Origin: Acanthochlamys bracteata
Taxonomy: Eukaryota > Streptophyta > Magnoliopsida > Pandanales > Velloziaceae
Direction: 5' to 3'
Assembly: GCA_019914995.1 (NCBI GenBank)
Contig: CM034127.1
Span: 5,642,001 to 5,706,000 of the forward strand
Length of the DNA: 64,000 nucleotides
Translations under genes and position numbers: made by a program
Shown: piece by piece, positions 33,796-44,128 of the stretch
Numbering within the stretch: position 1 is the first letter of the stretch
Layout: every line of letters begins with the position of its first letter
Notes under the pieces: model-generated
Databases searched by the model: none
Told to the model about the DNA's origin: nothing
What the model saw: only the letters and a program-made list of their open reading frames with translations

Positions 33796-35838
33796 TTCAG
33801 ATGATTTTTACTTGCCCAATTTTAAATAAGCACAACCTAACATTGTTTGTTACCAATTCAAAAGATTTAACTTTAGTATGTTAAATTAGACTATGTTGTT
33901 CTTTCTATTTTTGTAGCATTATTTGTTAACTACTAATTGATTAAAATCATAAAAAATTCAAGTTAATTAATTTTTCTATCATTTTATTCTTTTCCTCTTT
34001 TCGTATGGTTTAATTTTTAATAACACTAAAATTTAGAACTATCGAAGACTCTTAATTTCTGATCGGATTTTTTTTGGGAGTATTTGTATAGAGAGGAAGA
34101 GACTATGGATAGGAGACTTTAGGAGAGGAAAATACTCTCTATAACGAAAAAGTAGACTATGTTATTAACTAATTTATTTCCTAACATGTTGAATTATTAA
34201 CTTAGATTTTACCAAAAAAATAATTAAAAACTTTAGAAAGGAAAAATAATAAACATATTCATTTATAGTAAGCAAATTATGAAAGTTCGCATACAAAAAA
34301 ATGTGAGATATCTATTGAAAAAATGGAGAAGAGAGGAATTTGTTGACTCATTATTTTGCCACGTGGCAATAGGAGATGTGTTGAAAATTTATTTGATATC
34401 AATATATATATATATATATATAGATAGATATATATATAGATAGATATATATATATATATATATAGATATATATATATATAGATATATATATATATAGATA
34501 TATATAAGCAGATGCCATTTTAAAGGCACATACTAGCCAAAAGTGTTTGGAAAGATTTTCAGATTGAGTTTTTACTGTTGGATATGAAGAACTATAGTTG
34601 AGAACATATTAATGAAATTTTAACTCAGTCGGAATACGAATCGATTTTTATCGGAACTCTTGATCAAAATAACCCGAATAAAAATTAACAAAAAATAATA
34701 TTTCGTTTCTGTGTCATTTTGATCAAGAGCTTCGATTGAGGTCGACTCGTATTCCGATTGAGCTGAAATTTTGTTCATATTTTCAATTAATGATTCTTCA
34801 TATCCAACGGTAAAAATTTAATTTGGACATCTTGCCGGCCAAACAATGGCCAGCATGTGCACACATGTGCCTATAAAGATGGCCTATGTTTAGATTTTAT
34901 CTCTATATATATGACGTATGCTCTCTCTTTTTACACACTCCTGCAACCTCTCCTTTTAGAGCTGTCCGATCAAGCAACCGAAGCTATGATTCAATCAAGT
35001 GATTCCAGACAGCTCTGAAAGGAGGACAAGTGCATCATCTTTTCTAAAAAATACGAGTTGAATCACAACTGTCCGATCACTCTGAAAAGAGAGAGCTGGA
35101 CTGTCTATATATATATAGGTAGAGAGAGAGAGAGATTAGAAATTACCTTTCATGGTCAATAGCTTGCATAGAAATGATTAGAACTTTGAATTATGGAGAA
35201 AAGCTGTACACTTTCTGATATCTAAACAAATACAAAGAGTTCAACTAAAAAAATTGGTTTTCATTCTAAATATTGCTCAGCTTCAGTACATTATTAAAAT
35301 TTTCACAGCATTTAATCTAGGAGAACAATCTTATGACATAAATGAAAGATGCTGTTTTAGGTTTCAATGAGAACTGGTACAAAGATCTTTACAAAACCAT
35401 ATAATAGGCTGACTTGAGGCTATGGATCATTAACTCAATGTGGGTTTGTTCACTTTCATTCTCTCTTGCATTCTACTAAGTGTGCAAATAAAGCTACATT
35501 ATTTTTTTTTTTTGTTTTTATTTATAGCTATCTCATAATTACAAATCAGACCACCTACGAGCTTGTTAGAAGAAGAAGGATACGGTATTTGAGGTATATT
35601 ATTTAAATATATTGCACGTCCTCATGCTATCAATGTCTGTTTTTATTGATGGAAGAACCTGGCTTGCAGAGATATTCCTGAAACGGTACATCCCTTTAGC
35701 AAAGGTATCTGTAGAAATGTGTACGAGTTTTGCTGCTCCGGAGGCAGCATATACACTTTGGAATCAGTTCCCACTTTGGAGGAAGTGCATGATGGCTCAA
35801 GAGCACATACACGAAGTTCACGCAGATGTTGTGTATAG
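26749..35838 (+). CDS. PAT10: protein S-acyltransferase, PAT10-like (DHHC family)
   Basis: Eleven exons join in frame to 339 codons plus stop: 26749-26824, 26897-27011, 28004-28078, 28189-28257, 28359-28493, 29995-30028, 32247-32356, 32591-32677, 32840-32923, 35528-35593, 35670-35838. All introns are GT-AG. The start [13 protein letters not shown] is followed by a Cys cluster. Membrane segments lie near residues 33-53, 64-80, 205-222 and 237-258. The catalytic cysteine-rich domain is [20 protein letters not shown] + C (169-189), with DHHC at 186-189; TTYE (270-273) is the family TTxE motif. Length and order match Arabidopsis PAT10 (340 residues), which palmitoylates proteins at Golgi/tonoplast membranes and affects vacuole function and growth. 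Both key motifs are intact, so function is likely. Introns 6 (2.2 kb) and 9 (2.6 kb) are swollen by transposon insertions. The acceptor of exon 5 (AACGAAG|AC) has a weak pyrimidine tract and is the least certain border. Confidence 0.93.
30350..31757 (+). mobile_element. truncated Ty3/gypsy-type LTR element in PAT10 intron 6
   Basis: A 5' LTR-like segment ends at ~30713, with TATAAATA at 30475-30482, and is followed at once by TGGTATCAAGTCC (30714-30726), an initiator tRNA-Met-type primer site. A gag-like stretch near 31345-31530 reads [43 protein letters not shown], the pattern of Retrotrans_gag. A second LTR piece at 31535-31757 repeats 30494-30713 (shared words TTGTAACCAACAAGCCAAAG, CTCAAGTCCATACAA). 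It lacks the upstream part of the LTR and is fused directly to gag, so pol is deleted. Same strand as PAT10. The left edge is uncertain. Confidence 0.7.
33330..33793. repeat. fold-back MITE family C copy 2 flanked by TA microsatellites (PAT10 intron 9)
   Basis: The element at about 33361-33757 has inverted ends GGGGATAGGGGCATCTCACC...TTTAGGGGCACCTT and AAGGTGCCCCTAACG...GGGTGCCCCTATCCCC. The arms share CCACCGTTAGATATGAAAAA and AAATTTTAACTCAATCGGAT with copies at 20885 and 34508. (TA)n runs abut both sides (about 33340-33360 and 33758-33793), the arrangement known for MITEs that insert into TA microsatellites. Confidence 0.75.
34402..34507. repeat. compound (TA)n(GATA)n microsatellite
   Basis: About 105 bp of TA dinucleotides with interspersed GATA, in PAT10 intron 9, abutting the fold-back element that starts at about 34508. 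Confidence 0.9.
34508..34880. repeat. fold-back MITE family C copy 3 (PAT10 intron 9)
   Basis: Inverted ends AGATGCCATTTTAAAGGCAC and GTGCCTATAAAGATGGCCT. The arm core TTTACTGTTGGATATGAAGA...AAATTTTAACTCAGTCGGAA is mirrored by TTCCGATTGAGCTGAAATTT...CATATCCAACGGTAAAAATT. Also sits against a TA-rich microsatellite. The same core with different outer ends makes it a cousin of the copy at 33361. Confidence 0.7.
34900..35134. repeat. inverted CTCTCTTTT-type sequence and (TA)n(GA)n run in PAT10 intron 9
   Basis: GACGTATGCTCTCTCTTTT...TTTTAGAGCTGTCCGATCAA on the left and ACTGTCCGATCACTCTGAAA...GAGAGAGCTGGAC on the right form a partial inverted or repeated arrangement around GAGCTGTCCGATC words, ending in (TA)n GGTAGAGAGAGAGAGAG. 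Probably the remains of another small insertion. Confidence 0.4.
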
Positions 35839-36439
35839 GTTGACACTTCCATGGGCATTTAGATTCATGTATATTTGGTTCTTCCTTTGGCTGCTTCTAG
35901 TCAGCACGTTTGTACAGAAGTTTATCTGTATTATTTCTCTGAAAACTTTTTTTCCGCGCACTCTTGAGACCTATATTTCTAGAATTTGTATAAAAGATTT
36001 TTCGTGGGTACATCGTCGGTGAATCTTGTAGCGGACAGATTTTTGCCATCTTTTTTCAAACATGCATCTTAGGGGGTGTTTGGTAGGATTTATGAAATGG
36101 AATTTTTCTAAAATAGAAAATATTTTTATTTTTTTTAAAAAATAAATTTTATTTTTTTTACTTTCAAAAAAATAATAAAAATATGTAATAAAAAGATTTC
36201 ATTTCGTAAAAATTTTTTACACTATCAAAAATTTTAAATAAAATTTTTAAATATTTATAAAATATGTATTGAAAAATGTAAAATGAAGAAAAATTGAAAA
36301 ACTGCTTTTGATAAGCAGTGCCAAACGCAGCAACAATACAGCAGATTGCGTATTAAGGGCGCGGCGCCTCTCTTCATCACTATGATACCCACTGTTCAAG
36401 AATACAACAGATTGTAATGCAGAATTCTACTCTATAAAC
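35839..36439. other. 3' flank of PAT10 and family A MITE
   Basis: The PAT10 3' UTR probably covers ~35839-36040. A family A MITE follows at 36073-36328. Nothing else recognised. Confidence 0.5.
36073..36328 (-). repeat. MITE-like family A copy with well-kept ends
   Basis: Begins GGTGTTTGGTAGGATTTATG and ends AAGCAGTGCCAAACGC; interior has TTTCATTTCGTAAAAATTTT and TATTTATAAAATATGTATTG. Reverse orientation of the copies at 4123 and 52233. Confidence 0.65.
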
Positions 36440-36795
36440 TAGTTATGTGCTTTGCTTCGATTACTGGGGTTTGAAAAATCTTTATCTTAATCACATTTCG
36501 ACTATCTTCAACAAAACCCCCAGCAACAATACAGCACTGAGACCTACACCCAGTCTTCCGCATACCAGATTGATGTACCACATGAAACTAGTTTGGCTTT
36601 GTGATGAGAATCCACATGCAGCAGGGCTCAACGGCAAAGCTATTCCTCCTACAAGACCAGCTAGGTGTGACAAGAAAGGGAAGGCAACACCAATGAAGAA
36701 TGATACGGCACAAAGGAACACTGCCGGGCGACCTCGATATTTTACAGAAAGCGTAAGCCAGTTCCTCTCCCAGCCGATAATATCTCGACGTTACC
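36440..36795 (-). pseudogene. C-terminal fragment of a lysine/histidine-transporter-like (AAAP) gene
   Basis: The minus strand reads KYRGRPAVFLCAVSFFIGVA, then FPFLSHLAGLVGGIALPL, after which the frame must shift to give PCCMWILITKPN, and shift again to give NLVCGRLGVGLSAVLLLGVL + LKIVE. This is the last two membrane segments of the LHT-like subgroup of amino acid/auxin permeases (family pattern FFIGVAFPFL..LAGL.GGIALP...PC.MW..I.KP). Only ~110 of ~500 residues remain and the junctions are frameshifted, so it cannot encode a transporter. It abuts an oppositely oriented ligase fragment at ~36796. Confidence 0.75.
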
Positions 36796-37226
36796 ACCTT
36801 CATCTTGTCCCATAACCACTCTAGTACCATTGCCTTCATCGACGCTGCCACCGGCCGCCGTCTTTCCATCTCTGAACTCTGGCGTTCTGTTTCTTTCTTC
36901 TCTAAAGCGCTTTACAATCGTCTCGGAGTACATAAAGTTCAGGTCGTACTTCTCACCCAGCTGTCTTCACTTCCGTGTTATCTCTCTTGCCGTGATGTCT
37001 CTCCGTGCTGTTCTTACAACAACGAACCTGCTCAATACACCTTCCAAGATGGCGACGCAGATCAATGATTCTATTCCTGTTATTGCTTTCACCACTCGCG
37101 AGCTTTCCCCAAACTCCAGTCCACCAAATCCTTTCCTGTTGTTCTCTTAGAAGAGAAAACTGCAGTGATCGATGACCCAAGAGTTATCTGCACAATCAAA
37201 CGTGATGAAAATGACGAACTCCGATA
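36796..37226 (+). pseudogene. fragment of a 4-coumarate-CoA ligase-like (acyl-activating) gene
   Basis: The plus strand reads FILSHNHSSTIAFIDAATGR, RLSISELWRSVSF, SKALYNRLGVHKVQVVLL. After a frameshift it reads HFRVISLAVMSLRAVLTTTN, LLNTPSKMATQINDSIPVIA, FTTRELSP, and shifts again to VVLLEEKTAVIDDPRV. This is the N-terminal part of 4CL-like adenylate-forming ligases, often peroxisomal (pattern ..CLAVMSLGAVITTTNPLNTP.EI..QI.DS.P). The AMP-binding core (SSGTTG) and the C-terminus are absent, and there are two or more frameshifts. Upstream it joins the transporter fragment head to head. Confidence 0.75.
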
Positions 37227-39287
37227 AGTCAAGATTTGTAGAGTGAATTAAAGGATAAGTCAATTTTTGTAACGTGAATAAAAAGTGAGGCAGGATGAAT
37301 TAACAATTTCTTAGTAAATTGTTTAAACATGAAAGAAATTTTTCTGACGAGCAAGAATATTTTGAAAAAATTTAAAATATAAGCTCTATTTTTTGACTAA
37401 AAATAATAATGAAATAACAACAATAAGATAAAAGTTTTTCTAAATTTTTTAAGTTAAACAAATCTATAAAATATTATAGAAATTTTATTTATAAAAAATA
37501 AAAAATTAGACAAAAACACTTCAAAAATACTTTAAATATTGTTTCAAGAGTTTCAATTTTTTTATACAACTTCAACAACCGTTAATGGTGTGTTTGAAAT
37601 ATATTATTAAGATGTTTGGAAGTGCTTATTGAAAAAGAGCTTTTCGAAAAGAAAGAATATTTTAAAATTTTTTTTACAATGAGTCATATTTTTTTATTTC
37701 AAAAAATAATAAAAAGAACTAATAAGAAGATTTCACGAAGTAGAATTTTTTTGCACTTCAAAAAATTTTTAAAAAATTTTGTACAATATTTTAAAAACTT
37801 TATTAAAAAATATAAAATAAAAAATTGGGAGAGAAAAGATCTCCCAAACATGCTCTATTTCTCCTATCATAATTAAAATTTTGAACAGCTCATATATTTA
37901 AAAAATATACATTAAATAAAGAACTAAACTTTAAAATTGAATTCTACTATTAATTCATTTTAAAAAATAATTAAAATATAAAAATTAAATTTTATTTTTA
38001 ACCTACTCTAAACTCAATTGAAATATAAAAATCGAACTCTACTGTAATCTAACTTTCCAAAAAAAATTACTATTCACTTCCTATTTTTTGCAAAATTTAC
38101 TAAACACGGTCTAAATTATTTTGTTTGCATCTTTGGTGCATTATTTGTTCCACACGCCTTACCAATGGGCAATCGGCTGGATGTTTCCATGGGCTGTCAG
38201 TAGCTCTCCCTCTTCTCTTACAAGGCCCATAATACAGAACTTATTCAAATAGTATGCAGCCCAAGATTAGTGGCCGCTGCTACAACAGAAACACACATTT
38301 CCGGCAAAACAGTGAATGCGCAAAGTGCCAAAGTGTGTGAACAAGATAAATCCAATTTGAAGTTCTAAATGAAAAGTAGTACATATTACAAACGCACGAT
38401 GACGATGACAGGGGCCAACAACGTACCAGATAAAAGATATTGGACCATTAGCGTGCTATATCTAGCTACTCGTTAGTTTTTACACAGAATGTCATGTTCA
38501 TCACGGTTAGACCGTGTTTATCTAACGCCAAATTTATATTTTAAAAGTAATTATAAATGATAATTTTAAAAGTAATTGTTTATTAGAAATTTTGACTTTT
38601 TTAAGAAAAAGAAAAATTTTAAATAAATATTTTCGTCAGAAGTTTTGACACAGTTAAACAGCACGACACTCCTGCCGCTGACATCTCCGACTGACCATCT
38701 GCTGACTGTTTCCAACTGTGCCACACGTCAAAACAACACCTGTCCTATTGCTACCATGCACTTAATATTGCAGAGTTTGTTTTTAAAAGTTTTTTTATAT
38801 TAAAAAAATATAATCTTATCATCGTCAGTAGTTACTAAAATTGTTCAGATTTTCACACATGACAATAGCAGCAACCATGTGATAGCTTTTTTATCCTAAC
38901 ATATCATGTACATGCTTATATGGTGTCATGCACTTGCCTCGTTCTATGAAACACAGACCAAATCAGTCCGCGTTTACATTACTGCAACTTCATTACATGT
39001 AACTTCATCATCTGATCCACTTGGAATCACACTAGGAAGCTTCTCAATGACGCTGTCCCCACTGTCCACCACAATTAACACTTCATTATCAAATTCGTCA
39101 TATCCACCTCTTTCAATTTAACATGCTAATAAAGGGTATCAATGACCAGAAAACGAGAGAACCAGCCAAATATGCCAGCTTTGGTTTTCAATCCCCCAGT
39201 TTGTAATTTTCTCCTGTAGAATAGTCGGTGACGCTCTTTTTTTTCCCCTTTCTGTGAACCTTGTCATTCAAATCTTTACTTATTTCT
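37227..39287. other. AT-rich spacer and EXLA promoter region
   Basis: Contains a family A MITE at about 37611-37850 (AAGTGCTTATTGAAAAAGAG start, CTCCCAAACATGC end). GGCCCAT near 38225 is a site II-like word. 38260-39280 has no recognised frame and is the probable distal promoter of EXLA. Confidence 0.5.
37611..37850 (-). repeat. MITE-like family A copy
   Basis: Starts GATGTTTGGAAGTGCTTATT, has AAGAAGATTTCACGAAGTAG and TTTTTTGCACTTCAAAAAAT inside, and ends ATCTCCCAAACATGC. Confidence 0.55.
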
Positions 39288-39298
39288 CTATATAAACC
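39288..39298 (+). promoter_or_regulatory. TATA box of EXLA
   Basis: CTCTATATAAACC lies ~155 bp upstream of the ATG at 39445, the usual sequence and distance. Confidence 0.65.
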
Positions 39299-39444
39299 AT
39301 CTTCGAGGTCGTTTCCTTCTCCATCAATCGCACTCCAAAAGAGTTCCCATCCACTGCATAGTAGCGCTATCAGGTCCTCCTTGATAGAATAGTAACATCC
39401 CTCAACTCTGCTCTGTTTTTTCTCTGATAGAATTGGTTGAGATC

Positions 39445-40668
39445 ATGGGAATCCCATGCCTCTTTTTGTTGTTCCTACTCTTCTGCTCTGCTTCTTCTTG
39501 TGATCGGTGCGTACACCGTTCTAAAGCTGCATATTTCTCTTCATCATCTTCACTTGCAGGTACAACCCAAATTGTTCTGCACGACAATTTCGTGACAGTA
39601 ATTGCCTAAACTTGTTGCGCACTTTTTGGTTTCTTTCTTATGTGTTTGCAGTTGGTGCTTGTGGATATGGAACCATGGCCAAGGATTTAAATGGAGGTTA
39701 TATTGCTGCTGCTAGCTCTTCTCTCTTTAGGGAAGGCGTTGGTTGTGGAGCTTGCTTCCAGGTATATAAATCTATAGAAAATTATCAGACCTTGAGCTCA
39801 GTCATCATGCTCGCGGATGGATTATTATTTCAATTTTGCAGCTACGTTGCAAGGATACAAGGGTTTGCAGCACCGGAGGCGTCAAAGTGGTAGTGACTGA
39901 TCTAAACAGAAGCAACCGCACCGACTTCGTTCTCAACGGACCTGCTTTTGTGGCCATGGCACGCTCCGGCATGGCCGACAACATTAAAAAACTAGGCATC
40001 GTCGAAGTCGAATACAAGAGGTAATTCAAGTCAAAGTCCATGTAATCCAATTCAACGAACTCCAAATTCAAATTACAATTTCAAACTTGCAAAAAACCAT
40101 CAACGACGCGATCAGAAACTATAGACCCTGATCTGTTACACTGCTCTGAAACAACAATCAAGACACTTGTTCCTCTGCTCTGTTTCCATTAAATAATCAC
40201 TTAGATGACTGTTTTTACATGGTAATAACGCCATGATTTTCATCACAGTTCATCAATTACTAATTAATTTTAATTACTGATTGAAGGATTCCATGTGAGT
40301 ACCGAAAAAAGAACTTGGGAATAAGAGTGGAAGAAAGCAGTAGCAAGTCAAGCAACTTGGTAATCAAGTTCCTCTACCAAGGTGGGCAGACTGATATCAA
40401 CGCTGTCGACGTAGCAACAGCAGGGAAATCAAATTGGCGTTTCATGGCACGAAACTACGGAGCAGTGTGGAGCACAAGTCGTGCACCGGAAGGTCCACTG
40501 CAGTTCCGCATGGTCGTTACTGGTGGCTATGATGGCAAATGGGTTTGGGCAGATAAACAAGTTTTGCCTGCAGAGTGGAAAGCAGGTGTTGTTTATGATT
40601 CTGGTTTGCAGATCACTGATATTGCACAGGAGGGGTGCTCTCCTTGTGATGAAGAGGAGTGGAAATGA
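39445..40668 (+). CDS. EXLA: expansin-like A protein
   Basis: Four exons, 39445-39559, 39652-39761, 39842-40020 and 40287-40668, give 261 residues; all introns are GT-AG and phases agree. A signal peptide ([18 protein letters not shown]) is followed by [14 protein letters not shown]. The double-psi beta-barrel domain (~20-135) carries [18 protein letters not shown] and [10 protein letters not shown]. The C-terminal expansin domain (~150-245) carries [29 protein letters not shown] and [18 protein letters not shown]. The end [10 protein letters not shown] is the C-terminal extension of the EXLA clade. As in EXLA generally, the HFD motif of alpha and beta expansins is absent, so wall-loosening activity is unproven for the group. 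Intact gene with a TATA box upstream and AATAAATAAATAA at ~40765 as a likely poly(A) signal. Confidence 0.95.
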
Positions 40669-43600
40669 TTAACAATCTGTCTGTTTAGCAATCTGTCTGT
40701 TTAGTTTAAGTTAATTTATTGTAGTTGTTCTTTTAGGTGGAGGTGGTACATAATGTGGGGATATATAAATAAATAAGCTAACATTTCTTTTTGGATGATT
40801 ATAGTTTTTTTTTTGGTCCTTTTGGAAAAAAGGTATAGCTATTTTGTTTTGTCGTTGAAGCTGAAGATAAGCTAAAAGTACTAAGAATGTGTTTTAAATA
40901 TTCCGTAATTTTAATTTTTTTATTAAATTTTGAATAATTTTAATTATATAAAAATTTTAAAATTTTATTTTTATATATAAAATTTTAGTTTTAATTTTTT
41001 ATTTACATATTTTTTAATATTTTTAATACATTTTTAAAATTTATTGAAATATAAATATTGAACTCAATTTTTCTTTTATATTTTAAAAAATTTTAGTTTT
41101 TATTATTTACTTTCATAAATTTAGTTACAGATATTTAAAACACGCTATGTCGAAATTTATATTACTTATTAAATTTTTTAATAAAAAATTTTAGAAAAAT
41201 TTTAAAAATATAAATAAATTATACATTATCAAATTGCTTATATAATTTTGTTACTTTTTAAAAAATTAATTTAAATTTAAATTAATATTTTAAAAGTTTT
41301 TTATTTTAAATATTTTGAAACTTCCCTAAGATATTCCTAAGCGAAAGCTACTGCATACCTACTACTTTTTAGTACCTTTTTTGAATGATGAGTCCACTAC
41401 GTGCAATGAAATCTTATCTCTCATTCATTTGGTTTAACTCCTCCCATTGCTATTGCTAATGAGCTAAGCTACGCAGGAAGTATACCGTAAACTCGGATAT
41501 CCGATTGTAGATCATAGATCGAGTGGTTGTGAGGAACCATAGGTTTCCAACAGAAAAATAATAGTCATCCATGATCCTAATGAAATTTAATGACAAAAAG
41601 ATCAAAATTTTTATCAGAATTTAAGAATAAAATAATTACTGTTAAACTTTTTACTGTTTTTAATTAGCTTTTAATCAAGGAAAACCAAGCAATCTAGTGC
41701 ACTTGGCCAAGCGATTATAGCATAATTACTATTTTCCCCTTGGGCTGATGGTGTTGCTAGGCAACACTATGACTGCATAGCCTCGTCTGGTCTTGCCAAA
41801 TTGCCATGATATTCATTTTCCAGAAATGAATTCACAAGCCTACGTATTTAAGTTAGGATTATAGTTTGTGTTTATGGAAGTGTATAGCGTATATCGGCAA
41901 AATTGTTGAAAACTTATTTGTAGAACTCACATTCTCTAAGAATAACAAGAAGGTTTGTTTGATTTTCGTATTATAGCATATGATGATAAATTCCACCTAA
42001 AAAATTTATTTGATGAGATTTATTACTATATATGGAAATCCGATAATTATAAAAGTTAAAAATTTGATTCTAAACAGTTTGTGGAACAGGCAAATGTAAT
42101 GCATTCCATTAAAAACTGCTACTGTTAGTGTAGCACATAATATTTTTCTACTACAGTTGACAGTAATTTTATTGTAGATGTTTATGCAAAATATTATGTG
42201 GAGGGGCTCCACAAAGTCTCCTAAGGAAAGGCCAAGACCATATTATTCAAGGGTTAGGAAGGATATATGATATAGTATGACAACAGCTGCCGTATGATCC
42301 TAGCTTTTTCTGGCATTTGCAGATTTAGAGCACCTAAAATTGAGCTCACTGGTTTCCAGCAACCAAAATAAAAAAGAAGAAAAAAAAACAGAAAAAGCAT
42401 GATAGAAGGAACAGCTCATTGAACTTTAATTACGTGCTTGATGAATGCTGAAAGTGATAGGCTCAATCGTGTTGTTACCTTACCTCCCGCAATCAACTTA
42501 ATTAGGGTCACTTCAACACAATTAGGGTCACATTGAGGATGTCTCCAATCTCTGTCAATATAGAACGGAGGAAGCTTTAGGTGCAACATTAATTGCCATC
42601 TACTTTTTATTTTTATTTTTTATTTTTTATTTTTAATAAATTTTTTATTATTTTGATTAATTTTTTTACTTAATTTGTATATTTTATCAAATTAATATTT
42701 TTTTATCTTAAATATCTGATATTTAATAATTTTTATTTATTATTACTATAAATTAACTTTAATTATTTTTATTTTAAATATTTTAATTATTAAATTAATT
42801 AATTCAAATTTAATTAAATTATTAAATATATTGAATTAGTGTTGATAATTTTGATCTATATAAATATAAATAAATTTACTGTTAAATAAATTTGATTCGA
42901 TTATTATATAAATCGATTCGAACTCGATTTGTGAACTCATATCCTCATCCCAACGGTACTGTATTGTGATGTATTCTAAGCGCTATCACATGAAGACAGT
43001 TTTGTTGAAGTGTTGGTTGGGCTGTCTGAACTAACTGATAATCGTTATAAGACTTTTAGTTAGTTATAACAGAAGACTCTGTACAGGAAAGTGGATGGAG
43101 AGTTATTCATGTCTATGATCCTAGATTTCGGAATGATGTATGCTATCCAGATTAGGAAGTGGAGTGGTTGCAATGGATCCAGAAAACTACTCGAAGAGAT
43201 GAACGCCAAATTCATGAGCATGAACCTTTCACTAACTAAAAAGATCCATGAAAATCTAGTTGAAGGAAAACAGTCTGCTTTTCATTAGTTGTTTTCTTTT
43301 ATTAGTTAATCAGTACTTCAGATTTTTGTGAAGTATTTCTTCTTGTTAATCTGGAGCTAGAATTTGGTGTCACTGGTGCTGTTGTAAACATCAAAATCAC
43401 AAACCAAACAGGAATCCACACCCAAATGAACGGCTGCGATTGGGTCTTCATGGTTGATCATCCAAAAAAACAAATTCAATAATCACAGAGTTAAGTGAAT
43501 GTAATAAGATTTCGACACTTTTTCCCCTTAAAGAAAATGATAAAACTACCAAACAAATCTATTAGCTTATCAAGTTACGTCACGAATATTTTATCTTTTA

Positions 43601-43690
43601 TTAAAAGGAAAAGAAAGTTTTCAAACCTAATGCTGTTCGTTCAAATACATATTAAGAAATAAAGATATATCAGTAATTATTAATTATATT
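40669..43690. other. long AT-rich spacer, no recognised gene
   Basis: After the EXLA 3' UTR the sequence is AT-rich. At 43091-43288 one 65-codon plus frame is open; a neighbouring frame there reads GWRVIHVYDPRFRNDVCYPD and WLQWIQKTTRRDERQIHEHE, which looks protein-like but matches no family I know. It may be debris of an unrecognised gene or transposon. Confidence 0.45.
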
Positions 43691-43711
43691 TTAGAAACCC
43701 GGCACTGTGTT

Positions 43712-43802
43712 TGGGCCTAAAACCCACTGTTTTCTAAGCATACCAACGTCAGAAATAGGCCCATCCATTACAAACCTAGCTTGCAAAAGGAACTTTGGCC
43801 CA
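43712..43802. promoter_or_regulatory. site II elements upstream of NDUFB2-like copy
   Basis: TGGGCC at 43712-43717, GGCCCA at 43758-43763 and GGCCCA at 43797-43802, with AAACCC telo-box-like words beside the first. TGGGCY site II motifs are typical of plant nuclear genes for respiratory-chain subunits and are bound by TCP factors. They lie 330-420 bp upstream of the NDUFB2-like ATG. Confidence 0.6.
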
Positions 43803-44128
43803 ACCCCAAAAACTCCCAACTTCAGTCGAGTTCAGTGAACGTTTCGGATAAGAAGTTTTTTCAAATTAAAAATATTTCAAAGTTTTATTAAAAAATTAAT
43901 AAACTTTTATTTAAAAAATTAGGATAACATAAATATGAATTATTTGAATTCAGAATATTATAACTATTATAAAATTAAATAAAAATTTGAAAATTCTGGA
44001 AACTAAATAGATACTGCCATAACCACTGCCAGACTTGTCGAGACAGCGGGCTCTTTCTCTTCTTCGCTTCGTCTCACTTCAGTCAGTTTCCCGGCTAGAG
44101 AAGGGCAGTAATCTGATTGACGGCGGAT

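Noticed and set aside
36953..37180. 75-codon minus-strand frame over the 4CL-like fragment
   Set aside because: The plus strand carries clear ligase text in two frames; this one is antisense.
43303..43451. Minus-strand 49-codon frame starting MKTQSQPFIWVWIPVWFVIL, signal-peptide-like
   Set aside because: Considered as a secreted signalling peptide, but the C-terminal part has no CLE, IDA or other known peptide motif, and a short hydrophobic frame is expected by chance.
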